64,000 bases of DNA from Enoplosus armatus (Eukaryota > Chordata > Actinopteri > Centrarchiformes > Enoplosidae). A model generated the notes under the pieces. It had not been told where the DNA came from. It did no database searches and saw nothing but the letters and a program-made list of their open reading frames with translations. Location: the NCBI RefSeq assembly GCF_043641665.1, contig NC_092193.1, forward strand, positions 8,158,001 through 8,222,000, given 5' to 3'. This document shows positions 14,501 to 25,275 of this stretch, in pieces. Positions within the stretch are counted from its first letter, which is position 1, and each line of letters opens with the position of its first letter. A program made the position numbers and the translations under genes.

Positions 14501-16963
14501 ACATTAGTTCAGTGTCATTATGTCACTACTTTAAAACTCGCCAACTATCAGCCACACACAGAGGCTGTCCCCTCCGCACGTCACTGACTTTCTTCTCGTA
14601 TCCTCAAGTTGCCCTCATACTGTGTGGGACTGCCTTCCGTGGGGCGCAGCCTACTCATGCAGCCACGTGGAAATATGTGTTATAAATAGCATAAAGCACC
14701 TTTAAAGCATTATTTCCCAACCTGAGGGTCGGGACACCTCCAAGAGATCCCAAGATAGCCTCTACAAACCCATCAAATAAAACAATTTGAGGAGGACTGA
14801 ACTGTTGGCTTTAACTGCTCTCAATTCATGTCCACACTACCTGTGATGGGGGGGGGGGGGGGGGGGGGGGGGGCACATGAAGACACTGCTCCCTTTTAAG
14901 GGGTAGCAAGGCAGTAATGGGACCACTGATTTAAAGGCAGTTGTAGAAATAAAGTAAGAAAAATTCATTAAATTACTGTAAGTACAGTTTTGAGGTACTT
15001 AAGTATTTCAACCTTGTTGGACTTTTATACATTTCACAAAGAAATGCACTTTTTATGCCATAATATTTATTTAACAGCTACTACAGTGACTTGTGATGTT
15101 GAAGATTAAGTTTTTACAAATTAAAAGGTGACATTATCGGAAAATGTGATGCTATATACGGTATAGTTTGACACCACCTGGACCAGCTACAAAATTAAAG
15201 GGTCAGTTCACCCAAATACTAAAGAATCATTCTCTGGTATCTGTCTGCTATTTCTTCTGTAAAAGGATGATAATATAATACACAACATACCTGTGCCTAG
15301 ATTCCATACTTTTACATTAGTGAATCTTTGAATGAAGGGCTTTTACTTGTATGTATCTCTGGTGTCGCTCATGTTAAATAAAGAACCCACCACTGTTTAG
15401 CCTAAAGGTAAGTAACGCTGCATGGTCCATATGTCACTGTGGCCTCTAACCCAGACTGCCAGGCAAGGGACATCAGCAGATGGGCGATACGGTGAGGTAC
15501 CCAAATCTCCAGGGAGAGCTTTGGGAGGCGAGGGACACAGATGAGAGTGTTGCATAACTGAGAATGGAAAAGAAGCATGCAGGGCTGGCGTCAGCTGGTC
15601 CAGGCTGTGACAGTGTGGAGCAAGAAGCTGTGACACTGACCTCTGGGTCAGGCACACATCTGCATCCACAATACCCACAGCTGCATACACACACATGGGC
15701 TACAGACGCACACACACATGTTCTAATCAATATCTGTACTGCTGGACCACCATCAGAGGTCAGACCACTGGGATCATGCCAGCTGACAGAGAAAAAAGAA
15801 AGACTGCAAATGGAAGGTCCCAACATTTAGTCCATGACCTGGGATTGAACCAGACTTGGGGCTTTGCTAAATCCGCTCCATGACACCTCAAATCTCCCCC
15901 AGCTAGAGCCAGCTCTCGTCAAGTGCCAACAAAACACTCAAACAGAGTCCCTGCTTACTTTGACTCCCTCTAAGCACATCGGTGAAGTCGTTACATAAGG
16001 CGGCGGGATCATTCCTGTGCTGCTGGAACGAGCTACACATGGAATACATGAAGAAGCTGAAATATTCTCAACTGAATCATTTATACACTCTGTACGTTAG
16101 TGGCAAGCAACCTCCAAGTATGTGAGCATTTATTTCTGAACCTACAAAAGTTAAAAACTTTGTATGCTGAAAAAGTAAATTTGTCTTTGAGCAAGGGCTG
16201 AAGGCTTCTGCTTGTGCTTCAAATAAAGACAGAGGACACATTAATTAGGAGTATTCCTAAACATAATATTGCAATAACAAATTCTGATCATGTTGAGACC
16301 AAACTGAACATGTTTTCTGTGTGAAATATCAGCCTTAGCATTCAACTACAAGGTCTGTCATGAGTCTGTCTAGTGATTGAGCTGATGTTAACAATGTTCA
16401 CATAGTCTTTAAGTAAAAATAATAGGTAATTTTGCCTGAGAGGTAACAGCTTATGTGAAATTAGAAAACTCGCCAATAGTTAGAAACTAACATCCTGACA
16501 TCAAGCAAAGCGGCACTAGCAGCTGACGTGTTTTATTTTTCTTGCCATGATGTGAATGTGTGATATATTTTGAACTGAGTTGTTAATAGATGATGGTTGT
16601 TGTTTTTTGAATTATCATGAAGAAAACATACAAATCAAATCATGGACAAAAACAGATTTTTTCACTGCACTTGTCAAACATCACACACAGTTCGTGGTTG
16701 CAAGTTGATGTTTTGGGAAATAAATCAGGTGCTCCTCATATCATTTGTCAGTATCGTACAAGCTACTGGCACATGTTTGGTTAAAAAAGACATGAAGGGA
16801 CATCTCATGTCCTGATACAGAGACAAACAGTTCGTCACCATCACGCAACGCTGTGAAGAGCCTGTCAGTCATCTCACTCCCCCTACAGCACACGTGTTCA
16901 TGTGCACATGTGCTCTCACACATACATAAACAAACATCTGTCCCTAAGCTTCTTACAACCAGA

Positions 16964-17003
<40 letters not shown>

Positions 17004-17833
17004 GAGCTGTCGAGCTGTCGAGCTGGGGCCAGTAGTGCAGGGCAGGGCTGCCGGGGCAGAGATGGATGGCACACACACTTTTCAGGCAGAGCTCCAGACC
17101 TCGGCCTTCCGCTCTGCCCTCCACTGTGTCCACACAGCTAGAAACCACACATCTGCCGTGACCCAAAATAAAGGACTCCACAACGCATTACTGCTTGCAG
17201 TTGGACACAACCAAAAATGTACTTGTGTAAAGTATTTCCATTAAACTGTAAACTGCGGTCATGTAATGGCAGCACACGTTAGCCCCTCTTGCTTCATACT
17301 CATTGATTTGAGCCTCATCATCACCTTTTCTTTTTCGTTAATGCTCTTTTATTTTTCAGCTGGCCGGGCAGGATGGTGGAAAGCAGGCTGTAGAGGAGCT
17401 CAGAGGGCTGTGGGATAGTTTGGACCACGTCAAAGCAGATTTGCAAAGGGGTCATCAAAGACAATGGTTTTATCTGTTCTGTTCCTAAATTAAGCCTATA
17501 AAACATGCTCCTGGTCCAAAACAGAGCAACTGTGCTTTGGATGAGCATGACGCCAACAAAATTCCTAAAATATAGATATGTAGCATTCGTTTTAAGAAAT
17601 TAAAGTCAAAAATAACAAATTCCAAAGCAGATAAAGCCGACAGAAATGAAAATGCACTCAAAGTGAACTCTTATAATCCACCAACAGCCCTCCCCCTCCA
17701 TCCCCTGCCCCTCCTCCACCACCTACCAGCCAGAGAGGCAGTACTTACCCAGGAGACATTTTTGTTCTTGGGCGCTTTCGACATGGCTTGCGGGCAGAGA
17801 GGCCAAGGGCCCGACTCCCGAAACACTCAGCGT

Positions 17834-17868
<35 letters not shown>

Positions 17869-20800
17869 TCCCAATCCACCTTCAGCAGCAGCAGTTCGCT
17901 CGGAGATGGAGACGGGCTTTTCATTTGACGTCCTCCACTATTTCCCCCATGTGCCAACAGCCCTCACCAGATTTACATCTGCCTGGAGCGTCGCCCTCCA
18001 ATCACACCCGGCTAAACATGATCCAAAACTGACTCAAGAAGGAGGAGGAGGAGGAGGAGGAGGAAGAGGAGAAGTGGGAGTGAGAGACCGAAACAAAGAT
18101 AGGATAACTCCAAAAGTGCCCGTCAGAGGCAGAAATAGAACATCCAGAAAAGTTCCTTCAGTCTTTCACCTGAATCCTCCTCTTCCTTCTCCTTGTCAGT
18201 GGCTGTCTGCTCTCTTCAGATTCATAAACCCTGTATGAATATGCAACCAAACATCTGGCTGATGCCCCTCCTCCATGATGCCGGAGGCTGGGGCCAGCAA
18301 ACGGCCAATCCTGCCCTCCTAACATCTGGGAGAGGAGAGGCTGTGAAGAGATGGATGGAGAGAAGAGGAGAAAGGAAGGAATATGGTGATAGATGTGAGA
18401 GGGGTTGGAGAGCAGAGCTAGAGAGACGAAGGGATACTGAGCATATCAGGATGGTGGGAGAGTGGATGGAGGAGGTGGAGAAGGGAGGACAGACGACTGG
18501 AGAGGGCCAGTCAGTGGAGGGCACAGCGGGCCGACACAGATCTGAGGGCAGGTTACTGAGCCCTGACATGAGATTAAAGAAAAAAACATGTTATATTAAA
18601 TTGGTTATTGTGAAATCACAGTATATTTCTCCATAACTTGCCCCTTCATTTCCCACAAAGACAGCGAAGAGACAGAGAGAGACAACAAGCACATTTGTAA
18701 TTTAGGATACTCTTTGTGATTGTGTTTCTGTTCGTGTCGTCTCGCATGTATGTTTTTGATTGTAATCGCGTTGCTGAGCTCCTCGACAGTGATTGGTCAC
18801 AGAGAAGAAGAGATGGATTGACAGAAAAGGAGATTGATGGTATTATAGATGAATGTCTCTCTCTGGCAATCCCAAACTCAGTTTTAACATGAGCTCTGTC
18901 TGCAGTCACAATGTCCAGAATGTCCTGAAGTCTCAGAAACTGCAAATTACAGAATACTTGTTTTTAAAGGCGTAGTTCAGCATTTTGGGAAATTATAATT
19001 GGCTCCAGATCCATACTAAACACACATAAGAGTGATATCAATCTACTCTTGGAAATAAAGAGAATAAGTGTATTTCCCAAAATGTCTAACTGTAGAATGT
19101 ATTCCATTTAACAGACTGCAGTTTAATAACTTTTATATGAATGATGACAGGAAATATTCAACAACCTAAATGCCTCCTTTAGTCAGACACTACATATTTA
19201 ATTCAAGAATTGCAACAGCTTCCAGTCATCTTTTTTTTACTTTATAAGCAATTAATATGACCCCCCTTTCTAAAATTTTCTGAGAATATATAAATATATG
19301 AACATATAAATAAATAAATAAATAAATAAATAGCTGAGACTCAACAGCCCTGAAGAGCTTTTTTGGTCCTACACAGATACTCGTCTGTGATCTACAATGA
19401 GATCGCCTGCAGTGAAGTAGGAAATAGCAGTATGAGTGTGGAAACAAGTCAATACCGAGCTTGCAGTGTGTTTTCTAAATCCACAGGATTTTGATTCAGC
19501 GTTAGAATCAATGTCCACCTTAGCACTGTATGGATCTGCGGTCCTTATAGATTTACCTCGACAGAAGTAGGCTACAGGAGGAAAGGAACCACAACTACCT
19601 CTGCAGTATGAAAAATTCAAGAGAACACGTTTAATGCAGCATCCTGCACATGAAATGAAGCTGGAGGCAGAAATGTGGGGCCACAACCAAACACGTCCAA
19701 AAAACTCTGGAAGTAATGGCATGATCTGTTGAGTGTATTTCCTGCAAATTAATGAGAACTCAGCAGGCTATTCTGGTCGTGCAACGAGAACGATAACATT
19801 TTCACTGCTGTAGACGTGTATCCTCTCCTCCCCTGGGAACAGCTGAATATACATTTCAATAATCAGATTGTAAGCCTCGTCTCAGTGAAGGTGTAGGAAA
19901 ACTGGTAACAGAGAAACGCACTGTCACTACTGACAACAAGAAAAAGAGTGACGCTATCTGTCTGTTTCAGTCCTTCTCCCAACACTCACATAAAGTGGTT
20001 ATCAACAAACTTTACAATCCTGCTCAAACTGATGTTCGGGTGAACAGCAGGTGAATCCAGGTCGAGAGGCACAGCTGTGACTCGGTCTGTGCCGTGTAAA
20101 GTGATGATATTCTAACAATGGCTTATTTCAAATGTCACTGTAAGTATGATGAGCCACGTGAAATTCTCCGAAAGTAAAGTGATATATCGACATAGTGAAA
20201 TACTAATACACCAGTCATTCACAAAAGTTATCTTAAAAAACACTTCAGGAAATTGACCTTCTTGGAAACTCCCATAAAATGATTTATTGGTTCCTTACAA
20301 ACGTCTACAATACAGGATGCATTTAAACAGTAACATAAACATTAGAAAAAGTGGGGTTAACACATGTACCATGTGCACCGATATGTTCCCAGTTTGGATC
20401 CGACATTTGCTGCATGTCATCCTTCCCCTTCCCCTCTCTCTCCCCTGTCTGCCGCCTGACTGTATATACAATCAATTAAAGGCAAAACACTGAAAAAGTA
20501 AAAGGTGACACTCTGTCCTTGCTGCAACACACAGTGCTTCCATCTAGAATACAACACATTTAAGGTGCAACATTTGTTAACGTCTTTTGGCAAAAGGTCT
20601 TGCAAGTGCAACGGTCTCACCTGGCTTCTCTTCATTACAAATTAGACATCCAGTGCACCAAACACAAACAATGACAAGCTAAACTGTCATGTTTGAATTA
20701 TAAAGATATTAAAAATGCACATGAATAGAGACAATTTATATATTATTTAAGTGGAGAGGGATGTGAGGTTAAGAACAAATGTTTTTTCCCTGAAATGGCT

Positions 20801-22890
20801 TTTTTCCTAAGGTTTTATCAGATTTATATAATGGGAATAACCGAGCCCCACCCTTCACCTGTTGGCCGAGCCGTCCTGACGCAGACACGAGAACAGCAGC
20901 AACTCAGCAGAGAACTGTAAAATGTCTTAAGCTGCTTCTTAGAGCCAGACAAGCACTTAAGGTAATCCAGCTCTGTTTTCTGCCAGCAAAGGCCACACCT
21001 GGACGAACATTTCTAAAAACTATGAATTCACAACTATATGCGGTTAAGACTGTGCTGGAAAAGATCTAACAACAATGTGTAATTGTTGTTTTGAGCAAAA
21101 TTGAATCTGTTGATTTAGATGTGTATCTGGTGCCAAATCAGAAATGTATCCTGAACCAGTGGTTCTCAGCCTTTCAGGTTTGTGATCATTCAAGTCAAAA
21201 CACCATAAGAGTGATGTTCCTACTCATTTCATTTGAATAGGTTTAAGAAGTATGATGAGAGAAAACTATCCAGTACTTCATAATAAAGCAGCAGAAATAT
21301 AGAGAAATTGTGCAGTAGAATATATTTATTTTCCAATAGTCATCTTTTGACCCCCAGATTTATTCTTCGACTCCAGCCTCCAGGTTGGGAACCACTGTCT
21401 TAAACAAAGTTGTGACTTACATTGATTCATCTTTTTTAATCTCATTGATGACAGTGCGGTTGGCAACACAACACATTACGTATCGTAGCAAATGGAGTGA
21501 AAGTAACAGATGAGTAATGCACTTGCACCACATCAGGCAGAAAGGCATTAACAATTTATCATGAGCTTTTCAAGCCTGTGTGCATCCAAACAACACATTT
21601 TGTAGACTTTTCTTTACTTCCTTATATTGACATGCATTTGCTCATTTTCTTTTTCTTTCTTGTACAAGACTGTTGTAAGCACACAAAATCAATGACACTA
21701 CACTGAATGTGGGCACCAGGTCCCGCTTCTTGACGTGTCACCGCTTTTAGCCGTGCATGTCTTTGTGATTTTGTGAGTTTCTCTCCTGGCATGTTGCTGA
21801 GGTGGGCACACATTGCATGCAGCAGTTCAGATTGTGGTAATCTGCGAGGCTCTGCGCTGACAGCCTATTGAGTGTTGAGGGCTGACAGTAAGCCTATTTC
21901 ATGTAGGAACGTGGTTATGATAGGGTCCTCTGCAGTCAGCGCCATCACACAATGCACAGCTCTGGGACTCTATAGTATCAGCTGCAACAGGACTTAACAG
22001 AGGTTGGAAGACGGAAGCAACAATGACTATAGTGAGGAAGCAGTAAACACACTGGGGAGAAAGACAGACAGAGAGGAGAGCAAGGGAAGGAAGAGAGAGT
22101 TAGTGGAAAGACAAGAAGAAGTAAAGAGGAACAGGTGGAAGAGAGGAGGGAGATTGTCCTCTCTACTCCTCTTCGTCATTGAGAGGACAGTAAAACCTGG
22201 CCTGTAATGAGATAACTGCACCTGTCTGTCTTCCCCTGCTCCTCTCCTCCCTCAGACGGCTCAGCCAGGACAGACGATCGCAGGAGAAAAGCTCTTCTAA
22301 GCTGCTGTCATGTGTTTAAAACCACCTTAACTTTGGTATGCAAAACAAACGTGTCATAAATTGTTCACTTCACTTGCTCACTAGAAATCAAACTGTTGCC
22401 TCACAGTGGAAAAACAAACCCAGTGGTGAATCAATCCAACCATCCAACACAGCTTATTGGCTTTAAGTTAATGTTTTCATGGAGTCCTGTGCTGGGATCA
22501 ATACAGAGAGCTGTTTGACAATGCCGCTGTCTGTCCTGATAAACTGCAGCTCTGCTGAACACTCACATAGACCGTCACTGAACACCTTAGCAGCAAATAA
22601 CAGGTTGTAAGAGTCACACTCACGGCTGCTAGTAGCTATAAATGTGAATGAAGCATCAGCGTTTTTTGTAAAAGTATACAGTGACTATGGACTACACATA
22701 CAATAGTATATATATATTCAATAATAATAATAATCGGCTTGTGTATAGCCCCCCCCCCCCCCCCCCCCCCCCCTTGCCCCTGACAACTCCACTGTTGCTA
22801 TGGGATCAAAAACATGGGGATGATGCTGCGATAGTCACTTACATAGGTGGACTGCACTCTCCGCCAGTGTCCCAGCCCACAGCAATACAT
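2200..22890 (-). CDS. cacnb2: cacnb2-like calcium channel beta-2 subunit, 5' part only (three coding exons)
   Basis: Voltage-gated calcium channel beta subunits bind the alpha-1 pore subunit in the cytoplasm and control its trafficking and gating. Only the variable N-terminal part is in the window: two alternative first coding exons (22843-22890 and 17749-17784) and one internal exon (2200-2265). The SH3 and guanylate-kinase exons must lie left of position 1. The identification rests on three points. The first exon MYCCGLGHWRRVQSTY matches the palmitoylated beta-2a start (M-x-C-C-G-L-x-x-R-R-V). The internal exon ends in NAQVQLEKAK, close to the family's AQAQLEKAK. Human CACNB2 lies downstream of STAM and TMEM236 on the same strand, as here. 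All three exon ends are phase 0 with good splice sites. Which teleost copy (a or b) this is cannot be decided. A different beta paralogue is possible but less likely given the linkage. Confidence 0.82.
4195..4352. repeat. SINE-like dispersed fish repeat
   Basis: The sequence carries the landmarks of a very common teleost repeat: CATTACATTCATTTGGCAGATGC, then AGGGGTTCAGTGTTTTGCTTAAAGACAC, then CTGAACCACCAAC. I recognise the pattern from memory; no library search was possible. Confidence 0.7.
6854..7228. mobile_element. MITE-like element with inverted ends
   Basis: The left end reads AGGACCTATTATGC and the right end, inverted, GGGACCTATTATAC. The interior has no coding capacity. It resembles a widespread teleost non-autonomous element of about this length. 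Confidence 0.7.
11560..11599. repeat. (CT)n microsatellite
   Basis: A run of CT units with one TTCT break. Confidence 0.97.
12570..12900. repeat. dispersed fish repeat
   Basis: It contains TTAGCTGCTAAATGCTCCACTATGTTC, CCAGCTAGTGGCTAAC and GTTTGGTGCTGGGCAGGTAG, landmarks of a repeat I recall from percomorph genomes. The boundaries are approximate. Confidence 0.6.
13661..13722. repeat. alternating CG/CA purine-pyrimidine tract
   Basis: CGCGCGCGCG is followed by CACT, CACA and CGCA units. This is a potential Z-DNA-forming tract beside a CpG-dense block. Confidence 0.9.
13930..14290. promoter_or_regulatory. CpG-dense block inside cacnb2 (candidate alternative promoter)
   Basis: CpG is frequent here in contrast to the surrounding DNA; 13981-14040 alone has eight. 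No minus-strand start codon followed by a donor was found, so any exon made here would be untranslated. It lies between an alternative first exon and exon 2 of cacnb2, a plausible place for another promoter. Confidence 0.4.
14301..14324. repeat. (GT)n microsatellite
   Basis: A short GT run at the edge of the CpG-dense block. Confidence 0.97.
14848..14873. repeat. G26 homopolymer
   Basis: 26 consecutive G residues on the plus strand. Confidence 0.95.
14960..15145. repeat. dispersed repeat with ACTTAAGTA-type landmarks
   Basis: AAGTACAGTTTTGAGGTACTTAAGTA and AATGCACTTTTTATGCC resemble the common fish repeat also seen at 41572-41985 and 47070-47400. Confidence 0.6.
16965..17022. repeat. (GT)n followed by 8-base tandem CTGTCGAG x3
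   Basis: The GT run ends at about 16998; three copies of CTGTCGAG follow directly. Confidence 0.95.
17749..17784 (-). CDS. cacnb2: cacnb2 candidate second alternative first exon (MSKAPKNKNVSW)
   Basis: A short open start, MSKAPKNKNVSW, runs into a consensus donor (TGG|GTAAGTAC) in phase 0, so it could splice to the exon at 2200-2265. I do not recognise this N-terminus among the mammalian beta-2 first exons, although one of them also contains MSK. It lies within the expected gene, downstream of the beta-2a-type start, where alternative promoters are usual. There is a CRE-like TGACGTC on the upstream side at about 17927. The call rests only on position, phase and splice site; an unrelated short gene start is possible. 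Confidence 0.45.
17837..17866. repeat. (CA)n microsatellite
   Basis: About 15 CA units, upstream of the MSKAPKNKNVSW start on the minus strand. Confidence 0.97.
18041..18063. repeat. (GGA)n run
   Basis: Purine-only trinucleotide repeat. Confidence 0.95.
18972..19094. mobile_element. MITE-like element with 13-base perfect inverted repeat
   Basis: CATTTTGGGAAAT at 18981-18993 is inverted as ATTTCCCAAAATG at 19072-19084, with weaker pairing outside these cores. The interior is about 80 bases and non-coding. Confidence 0.7.
19305..19331. repeat. (AAAT)n microsatellite
   Basis: About six TAAA units. Confidence 0.95.
21157..21397. mobile_element. hAT-type MITE
   Basis: The ends are CAGTGGTTCTCAGCCT and, inverted, CAGTGGTTCCCAACCT (14 of 16 match), the usual end of a vertebrate hAT family. 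The flanking octamers TCCTGAAC and TCTTAAAC match at 6 of 8 positions, consistent with an aged 8-base target duplication. There is no transposase. Confidence 0.8.
22749..22773. repeat. C25 homopolymer
   Basis: 25 consecutive C residues about 70 bases downstream of the cacnb2 beta-2a-type exon donor, in the intron. Confidence 0.95.
22843..22890 (-). CDS. cacnb2: cacnb2 alternative first coding exon, beta-2a type (palmitoylation motif)
   Basis: The exon encodes MYCCGLGHWRRVQSTY and then has a strong donor (TAT|GTAAGTGAC), phase 0. The beta-2a isoform of mammals starts MQCCGLVHRRRVRVSY. Its cysteines 3 and 4 are palmitoylated and tether the subunit to the plasma membrane; both cysteines are kept here. 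An upstream in-frame stretch without stop exists, but this ATG is chosen because the family begins exactly here. The overlapping 189-codon plus-strand frame is antisense and is not a gene. Confidence 0.85.
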
Positions 22891-23274
22891 CAAGACATCC
22901 AGTTGGGGGAAGAGGAGGGGACAGGCCGATCGAGCCTCCGGGGTGGGTCGTCTCAGGCCGGGCTCACACACAGGATCCTCATGGCACAGGTGAACCACCT
23001 GATTGCCAGCTCTTCAGGGAGTTCGGGATCCCGCAAAAAAAGAAGAAGAATCCAATCTCTTATGTCCACAGGTTCTCGCAGGGGAGGACCACCTGGTGTT
23101 TCAGTGGCCGGTCCCTCTCATAAGTTATGTCCTCAGATGAGTCCAGGTGATCTGGACAGCTCACAGCATCTTCAAAGTCCTGCGCTCTGTGGGGAGCCGA
23201 GATCCAACGACTGTCCCGGGGACCAGTCTGATGTGCTGAGGACTGTGTGAGGTTCGTATGTCTTCTTGTGTTAA

Positions 23275-23298
23275 TGTGTGTGTGTGTGTGTGTGTGTG
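23275..23298. repeat. (GT)n microsatellite
   Basis: About 12 GT units. Confidence 0.97.
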
Positions 23299-23788
23299 CT
23301 AACCTTATCTCAGAAGGACAGGTGGTTCATCTGCCATCCTGTGTTTATTTTCCCTCCCACTACCACGCCTCAGCCCCCCCCCCCTCTCCCAACTAACCCT
23401 GTCGAAAAAACCCTTCCAGCCTGTCCCGGCTTAAGCCCCCCGAATAGTCTTGCTACAAAAACTAAATGTCATTTTCTTCTCTGTGTGTGTCTCTCTAGTC
23501 TGTCAGATTTATCCAATCAGAGCTCTCGCATCACTCCACATCCGTCTTGTCCGTATCCCTGTCCATCCCTCCCGTGTGAGCCCACCCTGGGAGTCCAGAT
23601 ACAGAGATTTTCAGGTTCTGTGCGATTCCTCTTTTCTTCCTCCTCAAAAATCCCAGCTCTATAGCTCCTCCTCCAATATCTCTCCCTCTCACTCCACCAC
23701 GCTGCTTCCCTCTCTCAAGGGTCCTCTCTCATGAGGAGCGTACCTGCTTACCTGAGTCACTCTTTGCACTCCTGTTATGACAGTGTAT

Positions 23789-23792
<4 letters not shown>

Positions 23793-23836
<44 letters not shown>

Positions 23837-23882
23837 AGGCTGCAGCTGAAGCTCACTGCTCTCCCTCTCTCTCTCTCTCTCT
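23793..23882. repeat. (GT)n and nearby (CT)n microsatellites
   Basis: GT run to 23835, then a unique spacer, then a CT run 23863-23882. Confidence 0.95.
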
Positions 23883-24439
23883 GTTGCCATGCTAGAGCAG
23901 GTAACATTCGGCTAGCGCAGGAGACACACAGCCTGAATTCAAATGCGCCTCCAGCCTCTCAGATTTACAAAGCCTCCACCCATCCTTAACAGCCCCCCCC
24001 CCCCCGCCCCCCGACCTCCCCTCCTCCTCCGTCATCTCTCTATCTGTCCTCTCTTTTCCCCCCCTCTATCTCCTTCTCCTCATCTCTGTCCATGATGTCT
24101 GCTCCCTTTCCCTCCACTGTTGCTTCCTTTTGTGACATTTCTCCTCTCTGCTGCCGCGCTCTCTCTTGTTTTTCGTGTTACCTTGAGGGTGGGAAGAGGA
24201 GGCACTGGGGACAATTCTGCTGCCGCTCTTTTCAAGACATCTGTGCCTATAATTAAGTCCAAAAACCTCTTGACACAAGTGAAGAAAATCTGTCAGTGCA
24301 GTGAGAATATTTCCACCTGTTTCCAAAAGAAATCAACTTGTTCCTAAAAGTACAGACGGGCATCTGTCATCTTTTTTTTTTTTTAGAAAAAAACAACTAA
24401 GAGCTAAAAGCTACTCCAGTGGCTCTTTGAGGCTGCATC

Positions 24440-24640
24440 TATGCCCAGTGATGCATTGAGCATGCTCACAATGACAATGTTAACGTGTTAATGTTTAGCA
24501 AGCAATGTTTACGCCAATAGTTCTTGCCAATAGTTTTTGAGACATTTCACCTGCTGGCGGCTCTCAAGGAAAAGTATGAGGAAAAATAAAGTCACTGGGA
24601 TTCATCCTCTGTGGACCATGAATGTCTGTTTCTGTGTCAC
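24440..24640. repeat. fragment of a dispersed fish repeat
   Basis: TTTTTGAGACATTTCACCTGCTGGCGG and GGATTCATCCTCTGTGGACCATGAATGTCTG are landmarks shared with 54650-55215. Confidence 0.65.
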
Positions 24641-25189
24641 AACAACTCAAGCTGCACTAATGCTTTCTTGCAGATTATAGTATGAATCATTAAGGAGGAG
24701 GATGATCATGGCTTTGGGGAAATTAAGGGAAGTTAATTTTAGTTTTCATACCAGTAAATGAAAGCAGGCCAGCTCTGGTCCCTCCCTGTGAATTACAGCT
24801 GCTTGTCTAGCGTCCTGTCACTAGCTGTGTATATCCTTAATAATGCCTTTAACAAATCTTCCCTCTCAGTGTGGCAATGCATATCAAGCTGATATATATT
24901 TCTGTTTGAGTTTCACCCAATTTATCACCACAGATGCAGCCGGATGTTTTGCTGCTATTTTTCAAATTCCTTCATTTTTCTACTTTTTTTTTTTTTTTTC
25001 TCTTGGAGAGACAGGAGCCACCGATTTGGCAATTCCCTTAAACAGTTTGTCCCGCAGCCCTGGCTCATCCATCAGACGGACAAAGACCGAGCGCTCCGTG
25101 GGGTATAATTCTGTCAGACTTGTGCTGGTGGAGGACTACCGATTACACACCAGCGTCTCTCTGTGGTGTCACTGTGGCATTCTGTATTG

Positions 25190-25275
25190 ATACACACACA
25201 AAGACACACAGACACACAGAGACACACACACACACACACACACACAGAGAGACACACACACACACACACACACAT
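25190..25275. repeat. CA/GA compound microsatellite
   Basis: Two CA runs separated by AGAGAGA interruptions. Confidence 0.95.

Larger units (their letters stand above)
2266..17748. other. cacnb2 intron, about 15 kb
   Basis: No exon is recognised between the second alternative first exon and exon 2. It contains microsatellites, a SINE-like repeat (4195-4352), a MITE-like element (6854-7228), a dispersed repeat (12570-12900) and a CpG-dense block (13930-14290). Several homeobox-type A/T-motif-rich stretches look like conserved non-coding DNA. The canonical SADSYTSRP exon was searched for by eye and not seen. Confidence 0.55.
17785..22842. other. cacnb2 intron / 5' region between alternative first exons
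   Basis: No coding exon is seen. It holds a (CA)n, a (GGA)n run, two MITE-like elements (18972-19094 and 21157-21397), an (AAAT)n tract and a C25 run at 22749-22773 just downstream of the beta-2a-type exon. Confidence 0.55.

Noticed and set aside
17663..18238. 191-codon plus-strand frame
   Set aside because: It is a low-complexity His/Thr and Gly run from microsatellites, and antisense to the MSKAPKNKNVSW exon.
18193..18636. 147-codon plus-strand frame rich in Arg, Glu and Gly
   Set aside because: It is purine-rich low complexity with no recognised domain and no exon signals.
22681..23250. 189-codon plus-strand open frame
   Set aside because: It is antisense to the cacnb2 beta-2a exon, begins in low-complexity AAT and C runs, and has no family motif.
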